Below, in pieces: positions 1-5,871 of a stretch of 6,758 bases of DNA (position 1 is its first letter; the number at the start of each line of letters is the position of its first letter). The stretch lies in the NCBI GenBank assembly GCA_002254765.1, contig NJDV01000082.1:1-6758 (forward strand), written 5' to 3'. Under the pieces are notes generated by a model, which searched no databases, was not told the DNA's origin, and was given only the letters and a program-made list of their open reading frames with translations. The translations under genes and the position numbers were made by a program. The stretch is from Thermoplasmatales archaeon ex4484_36. GTDB lineage: Archaea > Thermoplasmatota > Penumbrarchaeia > Penumbrarchaeales > EX4484-36.

Positions 1-18
1 GCTTAGTGCGGTGGTAGC

Positions 19-510
19 ATGCTGAAGATCAGCGTTGTCATCCTGACGATTCTCTTCCTCCTCCCCGGGGTCCCCTCCCCACCCCCCGGGGTGTCCGGGA
101 GTTCTGATGATCAGTGTGCTCTTTTTCTTCACTTTAAGTACGGTAGCTTTGATCCTTTAAAAGGTCCTGCTGTGGAGGTGAACAGCCTCTCCTTCACCCC
201 CGACAGCCTTGTAGTGGTCCAATTCCCCTCACCACCCTCCACTGATGTTAGAGGGACCCTTCTGAGGTCAGGATATATCCCCCTCTTCTACCAGCCAGAT
301 TACGCGTTTATCTCCATTGAGACCCCCGGGGCCACCCCTCCCCCCGGGGTCAGGGCCATCTACCCCTTAAAGGCCTATCTAAGGGCCTCACGTGGAGGAG
401 GCGGGGGTGGATTACTGCGTTGTGCGGGCTGCCCCGAGAGACCTGAAGTACATCCTCAAGGCCCCTCTCCTGTTATGGGTGGAGGAGCTGGGGGAGGTTG
501 GACTGGATAA
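19..510 (+). CDS. Subtilase fragment 1: signal peptide and propeptide start
   Basis: The ATG at 19 opens a typical Sec signal peptide: MLK, then a hydrophobic core of about 13 residues (ISVVILTILFLLP), followed by a Pro/Gly-rich stretch. The next residues (FKYGSFDPLKGP, then a region ending YPLKAYLRAS near 390) look like the N-terminal prodomain of archaeal and KP-43-like subtilases. The authentic frame ends at about 391. The remaining codons to the stop at 510, which include a Gly run, are out-of-frame read-through and not real protein. Removing one base near 391 joins YLRAS directly to VEEAGVDYC in frame 2, so a one-base insertion (or equivalent indel) is the simplest lesion. Two Pro-Gly-rich segments (about residues 16-25 and 103-111) are encoded by similar CCCCGGGG-containing DNA. 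Confidence 0.7.
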   Translation: MLKISVVILTILFLLPGVPSPPPGVSGSSDDQCALFLHFKYGSFDPLKGPAVEVNSLSFTPDSLVVVQFPSPPSTDVRGTLLRSGYIPLFYQPDYAFISIETPGATPPPGVRAIYPLKAYLRASRGGGGGGLLRCAGCPERPEVHPQGPSPVMGGGAGGGWTG

Positions 511-649
511 CAACGTTGCCTCAGACATAATTGATGTGAACGAGGTTAGAGGCTCTCTGAACCTGACCGGAAGGGGTGTAATAGTCGCCGTGGCAGACAC
601 TGGTCTTGACAACGGGAGGAACGATAACACCATGCAGGAAGGGGTGTAA
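392..649 (+). CDS. Subtilase fragment 2: end of propeptide and catalytic Asp block
   Basis: Frame 2 continues the protease with VEEAGVDYCVVRAAP, then a prodomain-to-mature junction (LLLWVEELGEVGLDNNVASDI) and the catalytic Asp motif VAVADTGLDNGRND. The last closely matches the KP-43 pattern VAVADTGLDTGRND as I remember it. The GTG at 392 is only the first possible start after the frame change and is not a genuine initiation site. The frame stays correct through the first copy of the 68-bp repeat (to 636). It then enters the second copy out of register and stops at TAA (647-649) after QEGV. The sequence therefore encodes the catalytic Asp but ends translation about 13 codons later. Confidence 0.7.
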   Translation: MEEAGVDYCVVRAAPRDLKYILKAPLLLWVEELGEVGLDNNVASDIIDVNEVRGSLNLTGRGVIVAVADTGLDNGRNDNTMQEGV

Positions 650-704
650 TAGTCGCCGTGGCAGACACTGGTCTTGACAACGGGAGGAACGATAACACCA
701 TGCA
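569..704 (+). repeat. Exact 68-bp tandem duplication across the catalytic Asp codons
   Basis: Bases 569-636 are repeated without any mismatch at 637-704. The flanks differ (C before the first unit versus A before the second; G after the first versus T after the second), so the unit is exactly 68 bp with no extra microhomology at its ends. The unit encodes the segment from GRGVIVAVADTGLD to NDNTM, which carries the catalytic Asp. Because 68 is not a multiple of three, the second copy moves the downstream gene from frame 2 to frame 1 and creates the stop at 647-649. Removing one unit restores a continuous reading NDNTMHPDFRGRI. Identity of the two copies indicates a very recent duplication, a copy-number-variable locus, or an assembly artefact. 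Confidence 0.97.
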
Positions 705-843
705 TCCCGACTTCAGGGGGAGGATCAGGGCCGCCCACGCCTGGGGTAGAAGCGGAAACTGGTCCGATGCCGACATACACATCAACAACTCCGGTGTGAT
801 TACCTACAAGGGCCCGAGGCGTACCTGGTTATTCAATCCCTGA
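658..843 (+). CDS. Subtilase fragment 3: segment after Asp, His block missing
   Basis: Frame 1 from the second repeat copy reads ADTGLDNGRNDNTM, then HPDFRGRIRAAHAWGRSGNW, matching the stretch between the catalytic Asp and His of KP-43-type subtilases. The family then has a D-x-x-GHGTHVAGSVLGNG block with the catalytic His. Here the protein goes from WSDADIH straight to INNSGVITYKG, so about 10-14 residues including HGTHVAG are absent. A further frame change follows at 811-816: YKG is in frame 1 and PEAYLVIQS in frame 3. One extra C there would give YKGPEAYL. A longer loss is equally possible, because relatives have two more residues (YKGMAPEA). The stop at 841-843 is out-of-frame read-through. 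GTG at 658 is not a genuine start. Confidence 0.65.
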   Translation: MADTGLDNGRNDNTMHPDFRGRIRAAHAWGRSGNWSDADIHINNSGVITYKGPRRTWLFNP

Positions 844-3800
844 TGACCTCCACCGGCTCCCTCGCTGTCCCCTCCAACTACACGCTTCTTTTCTCCCAGG
901 CCTATTCCGACGGGGCCAGGATCCACACCAACAGCTGGTCCTCCCGCTCCACGTCAACCTACGGCAACTACACCACAAGGTCCTACTACATCGACTACTA
1001 CACTTGGCTGAGGAAGAACTTCACCATCCTCTACTCAGCGGGAAATCAACAGTCCTACGGTAATGGCTCCGTCTCCACTCAGGCCACCTCCAAGAACTGC
1101 ATCGCCGTGGGCGCATCAGAGAACTATCGCCCCAACTTAAGCTCCTACGCCAACAACGCCTCCGAGCTCGCATACTTCTCCTCCCTCGGGCCAACGGACG
1201 ACGGGAGGATAAAACCTGACGTGGTGGCCCCGGGGACATGGATCCTCTCCACCCGTTCCACCCTTATCAGCGACCCCTGGAACCACTACTGGGGCTCCCA
1301 GAGCCTTTACAGCTCCCTGAACAGCTACTACGCTTACAACGGGGGGACCTCCATGTCCACCCCCATCACCGCAGGTTCCGTAGCCCTCCTTCGCCAATAC
1401 ATGGTGGAGAGGGAGGGACACGACCCCTCCTCCGCACTCCTCAAGGCCCTCCTCATAAACGGGGCGAGACCTTTAAGCGGCAACCTCTCCTCCATACCAA
1501 ACAACAGGGAGGGGTGGGGGAGGATAAACCTCACCCTCTCGCTTGGGGCTGCGGAGGGAATGAAACTCACTTGGGTTGACTGCTCCCCGGGGCTTAACAC
1601 ATCATCAACATATTCAAAGAGGATAGTTGTCCAGAACTCTTCAACCCCCCTCTTCGTCACCCTTGTCTGGACAGATTATCCCGCCTCACCAACCTCCTCC
1701 ATTGCACTTGTAAATGACCTGGACCTTGAGGTGGTCCTCCCCAACGGCACTGTTTATTACGGTAATGACTTCTCCTCACCCTTCAACTCCACCCATGACA
1801 GAAGGAACAACGTGGAGAGGGTGCACATAGAGCATCCCTCCACAGGGATATACACCATAAGAGTGAGGGGATACAGCGTGCCCTACGGACCTCAGCCCTT
1901 CGCTATAGCCATAACGGCCAATACAACCGACGCCATAGGCACCCTGAGGTGGGAGAAGCCCTTCTACAGGGCGGGGGAGTGGGGGAGGCTCATCCTCTCC
2001 GACTCCAACCTAACCGGGAGGGGATGGGTGAGGATCTTCGTGAACTCAACGGCGGACCCAACCGGCGAGTGGGTGAACCTGACCGAGAACTCAACCGGTG
2101 GTGCTCAGGGGATATTCGAAGGGAGAGTGAGGTTTGTTCTCACCTCCCCGGGGAGGGATGAGGTTAGAGTGGGAGACAACGCCACGGTAGTGGCGTATTA
2201 CAATGAGAGCTACCCGAGGAGGACCTTGACTGCCTCCATAAAGGCTTATGTCCAGCCAGTCATAGCCTGGGTAAATCACACCGCCTGGAACTATACCATG
2301 ACAGGCGGGGAGACAACCACCATACTCCTCAACGGAACACCGGGGAGGGAGGCCTTCGTGCGCATCCTCAACCTCTCAGGAGGGCTCACCATTCAGCTCT
2401 ACGACGACGGGAGGCATGGGGACGGTCTTGCTGGAGATGGCACCTACGGTGGTAATTACACTGTACCCTCAACCGGATACCTCCAGGGAAATTTCACCAT
2501 TGAGGGACATCTGAAAAGAGAGCCGCTCTCCGACACTGTGAGGTACTGCCCCCACCCCTTGAGGATAGACACCTTCATGCCTCGTAGACCCTCCTGGCTC
2601 AACGTGACGCCGCTTCCAGAGGGAGGCGCCCTCCATCTCAGGTGGGAGGCTGTCCCGGACCCCAACCTCCTCTCCTACCGCATTTACAGGAACACCTCAG
2701 GAGGGGACTTCACCCTGGTCCATGAGACCTTAAACACCACCCCCGCCTATGTAGATAGGGGACTTACAGACGGCGTGAGGTACACCTACTACGTTCTCTC
2801 CCGGAACATAATGGGGAGGCTCTCCAGGCCCTCCCCCCTCGCCTCGGGCGTCCCTGAGGACACACTCCCGCCCTCACTGAGAATCCTGAACCCCGGGGAG
2901 GGGGATGTGCTCAACGGTGTTGTGGTGGTGAACTACACAGCCGACAACGACACCGTGTGGGTAGCCCTTGACATCTACAGGGACCTGAACTCCAACGGGG
3001 TGGCCGACGACGGAGAGGGGTGGTATGAGGCCGCGAATGCGAGCTCATCCCCCGGGAGCCTTCGTCTCGATACGAGGTCCCTACCGGAGGATTTTGAGGG
3101 GATCTCCCTTCTTCTCAGGCTCAGGGGTGAGGATGAGGCGGGGAACGCCGCTACGAGCCCCCCAATCTCCGGCGTCCGGATAGACAATACCCCGCCGGAG
3201 TGGGTCCAGATCCTCCCGGGGAGGGAAGCGGTCACATCAACGGGGGAAGTGACCTTCACCATCCTTACAGAGCCCTCAGCCACCATCCAGCTTTCCTCCA
3301 ACAGAAGCCTCCCCTCCTTCAGCTACGCTGAGGGACCCCCGGGGAACTACACCCTCCATCTCACAGTGCTCCCTGGGAGTACTCTCATAACCGTATATGT
3401 CTACGATGCGGTGGGCAACGGTCCACTCTCTGGAGGTCCCGTGACCGTTCACTACGACCCCTTCCCTCCCATCTGCTCATTTGTGGTCGAAGGTGCTAAC
3501 ACAACGGAGGGGCTGAGGCTCCATAGCACCTCCTCCGACCCTCCCACGGTCTCCAACACCACTCTCGTGGGGATCGCCAGACTGCTCTGGAACGTGAGTT
3601 ATCAGGGTAAGTACTTCCGGGGAGAGGGAGAGGGTCTTGCCCTCCTAGCGCCCTATCCCGGCTGGGCCTGGGTGACCCTCACCGTATGGGACCTATTTGG
3701 AAACATGAATTCCACCACCGAGAGGGTGCGGATCAACGACACAACACCCCCCTCCCTTCCCCAGCTCGGCCCCTTCACCTTCGAGGAGGATCGCCGTTTC

Positions 3801-4028
3801 ACCCTCTCCGCCGAGGGATGCACCGACAATGACCCCTCCTTCTACGATGGGGCTGAGTTCATCTGGAACATATCGGGCACCGTCTACTGGGGCTTCTATA
3901 TCTCCGCTGTGCTCACCTCCCCCGGGGAATACACAGCCACCCTTACCGCTGTGAGCTACCTTCTCCGTGACCTTTCCCCGGAGAGGCTCCTACACCCTGA
4001 GGGTGACCGTCTTCGACCCCTCAGGTAA
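843..4028 (+). CDS. Subtilase fragment 4: catalytic Ser block, beta-barrel and Ig/FnIII/PKD-like domains
   Basis: This is the largest open piece (1,061 codons). The homologous frame starts before the ATG, at about 813 (PEAYLVIQSL). Residues 1-235 hold the rest of the S8 domain, with oxyanion-hole Asn68 in SAGNQ and nucleophile Ser170 in GGTSMSTP. Residues 240-360 match the KP-43 C-terminal beta-barrel (TLVWTDYPASPT, VNDLDLEVVLPNGT, GNDFSSPFN). Then come beta-sandwich modules: 365-470; 475-575, with a DDG-GDG-AGDG turn; an FnIII-like domain at 583-675 (LHLRWEAV, YRIYRN, YTYYVLSRN); Ig-like domains at 676-785 and 786-875; and PKD-like domains at 876-965 and 966-1037. Residues 714-725 (DLNSNGVADDGE) fit an EF-hand-type calcium loop. 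More than 30 Asn-X-Ser/Thr sequons imply a heavily N-glycosylated exterior protein. After TLTAV (about 1037) the frame is lost and the last 24 residues are read-through. The ATG at 843 is internal to the ancestral gene. Confidence 0.85.
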   Translation: MTSTGSLAVPSNYTLLFSQAYSDGARIHTNSWSSRSTSTYGNYTTRSYYIDYYTWLRKNFTILYSAGNQQSYGNGSVSTQATSKNCIAVGASENYRPNLSSYANNASELAYFSSLGPTDDGRIKPDVVAPGTWILSTRSTLISDPWNHYWGSQSLYSSLNSYYAYNGGTSMSTPITAGSVALLRQYMVEREGHDPSSALLKALLINGARPLSGNLSSIPNNREGWGRINLTLSLGAAEGMKLTWVDCSPGLNTSSTYSKRIVVQNSSTPLFVTLVWTDYPASPTSSIALVNDLDLEVVLPNGTVYYGNDFSSPFNSTHDRRNNVERVHIEHPSTGIYTIRVRGYSVPYGPQPFAIAITANTTDAIGTLRWEKPFYRAGEWGRLILSDSNLTGRGWVRIFVNSTADPTGEWVNLTENSTGGAQGIFEGRVRFVLTSPGRDEVRVGDNATVVAYYNESYPRRTLTASIKAYVQPVIAWVNHTAWNYTMTGGETTTILLNGTPGREAFVRILNLSGGLTIQLYDDGRHGDGLAGDGTYGGNYTVPSTGYLQGNFTIEGHLKREPLSDTVRYCPHPLRIDTFMPRRPSWLNVTPLPEGGALHLRWEAVPDPNLLSYRIYRNTSGGDFTLVHETLNTTPAYVDRGLTDGVRYTYYVLSRNIMGRLSRPSPLASGVPEDTLPPSLRILNPGEGDVLNGVVVVNYTADNDTVWVALDIYRDLNSNGVADDGEGWYEAANASSSPGSLRLDTRSLPEDFEGISLLLRLRGEDEAGNAATSPPISGVRIDNTPPEWVQILPGREAVTSTGEVTFTILTEPSATIQLSSNRSLPSFSYAEGPPGNYTLHLTVLPGSTLITVYVYDAVGNGPLSGGPVTVHYDPFPPICSFVVEGANTTEGLRLHSTSSDPPTVSNTTLVGIARLLWNVSYQGKYFRGEGEGLALLAPYPGWAWVTLTVWDLFGNMNSTTERVRINDTTPPSLPQLGPFTFEEDRRFTLSAEGCTDNDPSFYDGAEFIWNISGTVYWGFYISAVLTSPGEYTATLTAVSYLLRDLSPERLLHPEGDRLRPLR

Positions 4029-4776
4029 CAACGCTACTTCGGTTATGACCCTCGTCGTGCTCAGCGACGGGACGCCCCCGCAGGTTCTCCGTGTAGAGGT
4101 AAGAGAAGTTGAGGGATATATTGACCCTACGGGCACCTTCACCGTTCACTTCTCTGAACCCCTCACCCCCCCTTCCCCCGAGGCAGTGCACCTCCTCTGC
4201 AACGGGAGGGAAGTTGAAAAATCCATGAAGCTCTCCTCCGACGGACTGCTTCTCAACATAACTCTTTTCGATCCCCTGCCCAAGGGCTCCCAGGTGACTT
4301 TGAGCCTCACCTCTGCCATTGAGGATCTGACCGGCACACCCCTTCACCCCAACTCCTTCAACTTCACAGTGTGGGGTGAGCTGGAAGTTCTTAACTTCTC
4401 CCCTGCGAGGGTGAACTCCTCCGGGGAGGTGAGACTCACCTTCTCAAACAAACTCACTTCGGTGGAGGGAGCAACCCTCAGGCTGGGAGAGAAGGAGAGG
4501 GAGCTCCCGTGGCAGATTAACGGCAGGAATATCACCGTCACCCTGCCGGAGGCGCCACCTGGCGAGGGGACAATTATAATCCACAGAGTGGTGGACATCT
4601 TCGGACAGAACCTGACGGAGGTTGAGGTGCCCTACAGCGTACCGCCCGCCACCTCCCACACCGAAGGAGGCGGGGGAGGTGGGGGTGGGGCAATCTATAT
4701 CTACCTTATCTCAATAATAATTGCGGCCGCAGCGCTTCTTACAGCCGCTGTGGTGAGAAGGAAAAAGAGAGCGTGA
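3967..4776 (+). CDS. Subtilase fragment 5: Big_5-like domains and C-terminal membrane anchor
   Basis: Frame 1 resumes at about 3955 with ATFSVTFPRRGSYTLRVTVFDPSGN, the end of a PKD/Ig-like domain. GTG at 3967 is internal and has no convincing ribosome site. Residues 38-137 (from TPPQVLRVEV, with FTVHFSEPL and the closing NSFNFTVWG) and 138-225 (LEVLNFSPARVNSSGEVRLTFSNKL, in two parts) look like two Big_5-type Ig-like domains. A run of eight Gly (234-241) leads into a membrane helix at about 242-264 (AIYIYLISIII, then AAAALLTAAVV) and a stop-transfer tail RRKKRA. The topology is outside domains, one helix and a short cytoplasmic end, as in other archaeal surface proteins. The tail may have been longer: one extra A in the run at 4762-4766 would continue the frame to 4862. 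Confidence 0.8.
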   Translation: MTFPRRGSYTLRVTVFDPSGNNATSVMTLVVLSDGTPPQVLRVEVREVEGYIDPTGTFTVHFSEPLTPPSPEAVHLLCNGREVEKSMKLSSDGLLLNITLFDPLPKGSQVTLSLTSAIEDLTGTPLHPNSFNFTVWGELEVLNFSPARVNSSGEVRLTFSNKLTSVEGATLRLGEKERELPWQINGRNITVTLPEAPPGEGTIIIHRVVDIFGQNLTEVEVPYSVPPATSHTEGGGGGGGGAIYIYLISIIIAAAALLTAAVVRRKKRA

Positions 4777-4781
4777 GAGAC

Positions 4782-4862
4782 ATGCAGAAAGAGGCGTTTT
4801 CGAAGGAGGAAGAGTTGAGGGAGGTGAAGCCTCCCACCGAATCCCTAGATGATCTTCTCTGA
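4782..4862 (+). other. Open acidic 26-codon stretch, probably the lost cytoplasmic tail of the subtilase
   Basis: From the ATG at 4782 a 26-codon frame runs to TGA at 4860-4862: MQKEAFSKEEELREV, then KPPTESLDDLL. It is in frame 3, while the membrane anchor just upstream is in frame 1. If the five-A run at 4762-4766 had six A, the anchor would read VVRRKKESVRDMQKEAFS and continue through this stretch, giving a natural acidic cytoplasmic tail of about 31 residues after the stop-transfer signal. I prefer this to a free micro-protein because there is no ribosome-binding site before 4782 and the join is smooth. The stop codon ends immediately before the PCNA stop codon on the other strand. Confidence 0.45.
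4819..4835. terminator. Short GC hairpin between convergent genes
   Basis: GGGAGG (4819-4824) and CCTCCC (4830-4835) form a perfect six-base-pair stem with a five-base loop between the convergent subtilase and PCNA genes. No T-run follows on the plus strand. The minus strand continues with a pyrimidine-rich tract (CTCTTCCTCCTTC). Archaeal termination mostly relies on T-runs, so a terminator role is a weak suggestion, and the stem may simply lie within coding sequence for the protease tail. Confidence 0.2.
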
Positions 4863-5612
4863 TTAGACGTTCTCTATTCTGGGTGCTAGAAGGTAGAGCG
4901 CTCGACCCTCACCCTCCCCAATGTGAAAGAGCATCTTCAAGGGGTAATCCACCCCCAGGTGCAACTCGAGCTCCTTCTCGCCACCTATCGCCTTCATGAT
5001 CTGTGAGAAGTAGTCCAGGGAGAAGGAGCTTCTAGCAGGGCCGCTGAACTGGATCACATCGTAGTCCTTTCCCTTCCTGAGCTCCAGGTTCATGCTGGAG
5101 AGCTCCTCGGAGGAGTAGAGGTTGAGCACATCCTCGGTTTGCATGTCAAGGGTTATGTAATCCGATATGCTCTCGGAGGCCTTCACAGCTTTTAAAACCT
5201 CGGTGGAGTTGTGGACCTTAACTTGGGCCTTCATATCCGGAAGATCAGGTATTTTAGGCTCGGTCATCTCCGAGAGGTCTATCAGGGGCATCTTAACCGT
5301 TAGGTTCTCAATGTTCATGGTAAGGCGCCCTGTATCGTCATCAACCTTCAGAATGACAATTGAATCCGCCTTGACACCCTTCAAATGGTTCTGGACCTTG
5401 GGAAGGTTCACGCCCATCTCCATGGGCTCCACCTCATAGGTCTCAAAGGCGGACTTGGACAGGGCAAGGTCCACCATGGCCACGTGCGCCGGGTCCACTG
5501 CCCTTATCTTCAGGCCCTCCTCATCAAAGCGGAACTTGGCCTCGTCAACAAGGGATGATATCACATCCAGTGTCTCGCGGAGAACTCCTGCTTTAATTGA
5601 AATCTCTGACAT
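4863..5612 (-). CDS. pcn: DNA polymerase sliding clamp (PCNA)
   Basis: This encodes the 249-residue archaeal PCNA, a homotrimeric ring that encircles DNA and tethers replicative polymerase, FEN1, ligase and other PIP-box proteins. Visible signatures are RAVDPAHVAMVDL (residues 37-49), the acidic interdomain connector around 112-127 (DLSEMTEPKIPDLP) and the C-terminal YLLAPRIE (240-247), where PIP-box partners dock. Lysines and arginines for DNA contact lie in the N-terminal half. The length matches the usual 245-250 residues and the frame is intact. I choose ATG 5612 over an upstream GTG at 5636 because GGTGA (5622-5618) sits five bases before it and the family begins at this point (MSEISIKAGVLRE). 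The gene has its own TATA-like element upstream and converges on the subtilase gene. Residue character suggests a Thermoplasmatota-type clamp (inference). Confidence 0.97.
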   Translation of the reverse strand: MSEISIKAGVLRETLDVISSLVDEAKFRFDEEGLKIRAVDPAHVAMVDLALSKSAFETYEVEPMEMGVNLPKVQNHLKGVKADSIVILKVDDDTGRLTMNIENLTVKMPLIDLSEMTEPKIPDLPDMKAQVKVHNSTEVLKAVKASESISDYITLDMQTEDVLNLYSSEELSSMNLELRKGKDYDVIQFSGPARSSFSLDYFSQIMKAIGGEKELELHLGVDYPLKMLFHIGEGEGRALYLLAPRIENV

Positions 5613-5617
5613 ATCAT

Positions 5618-5622
5618 TCACC
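5618..5622 (-). promoter_or_regulatory. Ribosome-binding site of PCNA (GGTGA)
   Basis: On the minus strand GGTGA is followed by five bases and then ATG at 5612. GGTGA matches the archaeal anti-Shine-Dalgarno (GGAGGTGATC complement). Its position decides the start codon, because it would lie inside the coding region if translation began at 5636. Confidence 0.75.
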
Positions 5623-5645
5623 ACGTTGAAAACCACCTTGTGAGG

Positions 5646-5656
5646 TTATTTAAAAG
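5646..5656 (-). promoter_or_regulatory. TATA-like box upstream of PCNA
   Basis: The minus strand reads CTTTTAAATAA from 5656 to 5646, a good archaeal TATA element (TTTAWATA-like) in an otherwise GC-rich window. Transcription starting about 25 bases downstream would begin near 5625, leaving a short leader that still includes the GGTGA ribosome site. A second AT-rich block (ATTATTTAATA, about 5671-5661) is an alternative. The assignment is by position and composition only. Confidence 0.55.
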
Positions 5657-5871
5657 ATGTATTAAATAATTTTGCCATGCAAGATTTCCGGGGGATTTCT
5701 GGAAGGATATGGGATAGCTTCCCAGAGGACTTCATTCCAACCCTCCCCTCGAACCTGTTTTGCCCCATTTCCTTATCCGGAATAAGACAGCAGTGGCAAA
5801 AATCACTGTCGCCACCAGGGGGTTCACAACAAGAATCCTCCTTCTTCCTCACTACAAAGCTTCTCTCTACA
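5657..5871 (-). other. Intergenic region between the NUDIX and PCNA genes
   Basis: About 215 bases with no convincing gene. A minus-strand frame beginning at GTG 5852 (68 codons, Cys-rich near its start: SCCEPPGGDSDFCHCC) has no ribosome site, mixed third-position use unlike its neighbours, and runs into the PCNA TATA region, so I do not call it. Around 5786-5815 several short inverted repeats overlap: GACAG/CTGTC, CAGTG/CACTG and GTGGC/GCCAC. They cannot all form at once. A five-T run on the minus strand (about 5801-5797) could help end the NUDIX transcript. No tRNA-like fold was seen. Confidence 0.4.

Larger units (their letters stand above)
19..4776 (+). pseudogene. Giant cell-surface subtilase (S8, KP-43-like), interrupted by several frameshifts
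   Basis: Read across frames, this is a single gene for a secreted, membrane-anchored serine protease of about 1,570 residues. The pieces join in order: signal peptide and propeptide (frame 1, 19-391), end of propeptide and catalytic Asp block (frame 2, from 392), the segment after Asp (frame 1, to about 812), catalytic Ser block, beta-barrel and Ig-like train (frame 3, about 813-3950), and Big_5-like domains, Gly linker, membrane helix and basic tail (frame 1, about 3955-4776). Similarity to the Bacillus KP-43 oxidatively stable subtilisin is recognised from remembered motifs: DTGLDNGRND, FSQAYSDGARIHTNSW, GGTSMSTP, VNDLDLEVVLPNGT. The catalytic-His motif HGTHVAG is absent in all frames. As written, no full-length active protease can be made. 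Long uninterrupted coding stretches with normal composition mean decay is recent, or that some shifts are sequence errors. The start ATG has only a weak GGTGG four bases upstream. Confidence 0.85.

Noticed and set aside
412..780. Minus-strand 122-codon frame across the 68-bp duplication
   Set aside because: It repeats the same peptide because it crosses the duplication, has no family signature, and is opposite the subtilase coding frames.
843..4028. A stand-alone gene starting at ATG 843
   Set aside because: Homology to the S8 domain continues upstream in the same frame (PEAYLVIQSL) and then in other frames. There is no signal peptide or ribosome site at 843, so it is an internal Met of a broken gene.
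19..4776. Programmed ribosomal frameshifting to make the full protease
   Set aside because: Several different shifts, one of them a 68-bp duplication and one with loss of catalytic sequence, cannot be explained by recoding. No slippery heptamer with a downstream structure was seen at the main breakpoints.
5612..5636. Longer PCNA start at GTG 5636 (adds MVFNVVND)
   Set aside because: The extra eight residues are not typical of PCNA, the GGTGA site at 5622-5618 points to ATG 5612, and the earlier start would leave almost no leader after the TATA-like box.
5646..5852. Minus-strand 68-codon frame with a Cys cluster (SCCEPPGGDSDFCHCC)
   Set aside because: There is no ribosome-binding site before GTG 5852, the cysteines are not spaced as a zinc ribbon, third-position use is unlike the neighbours, and its end overlaps the PCNA TATA-like box.
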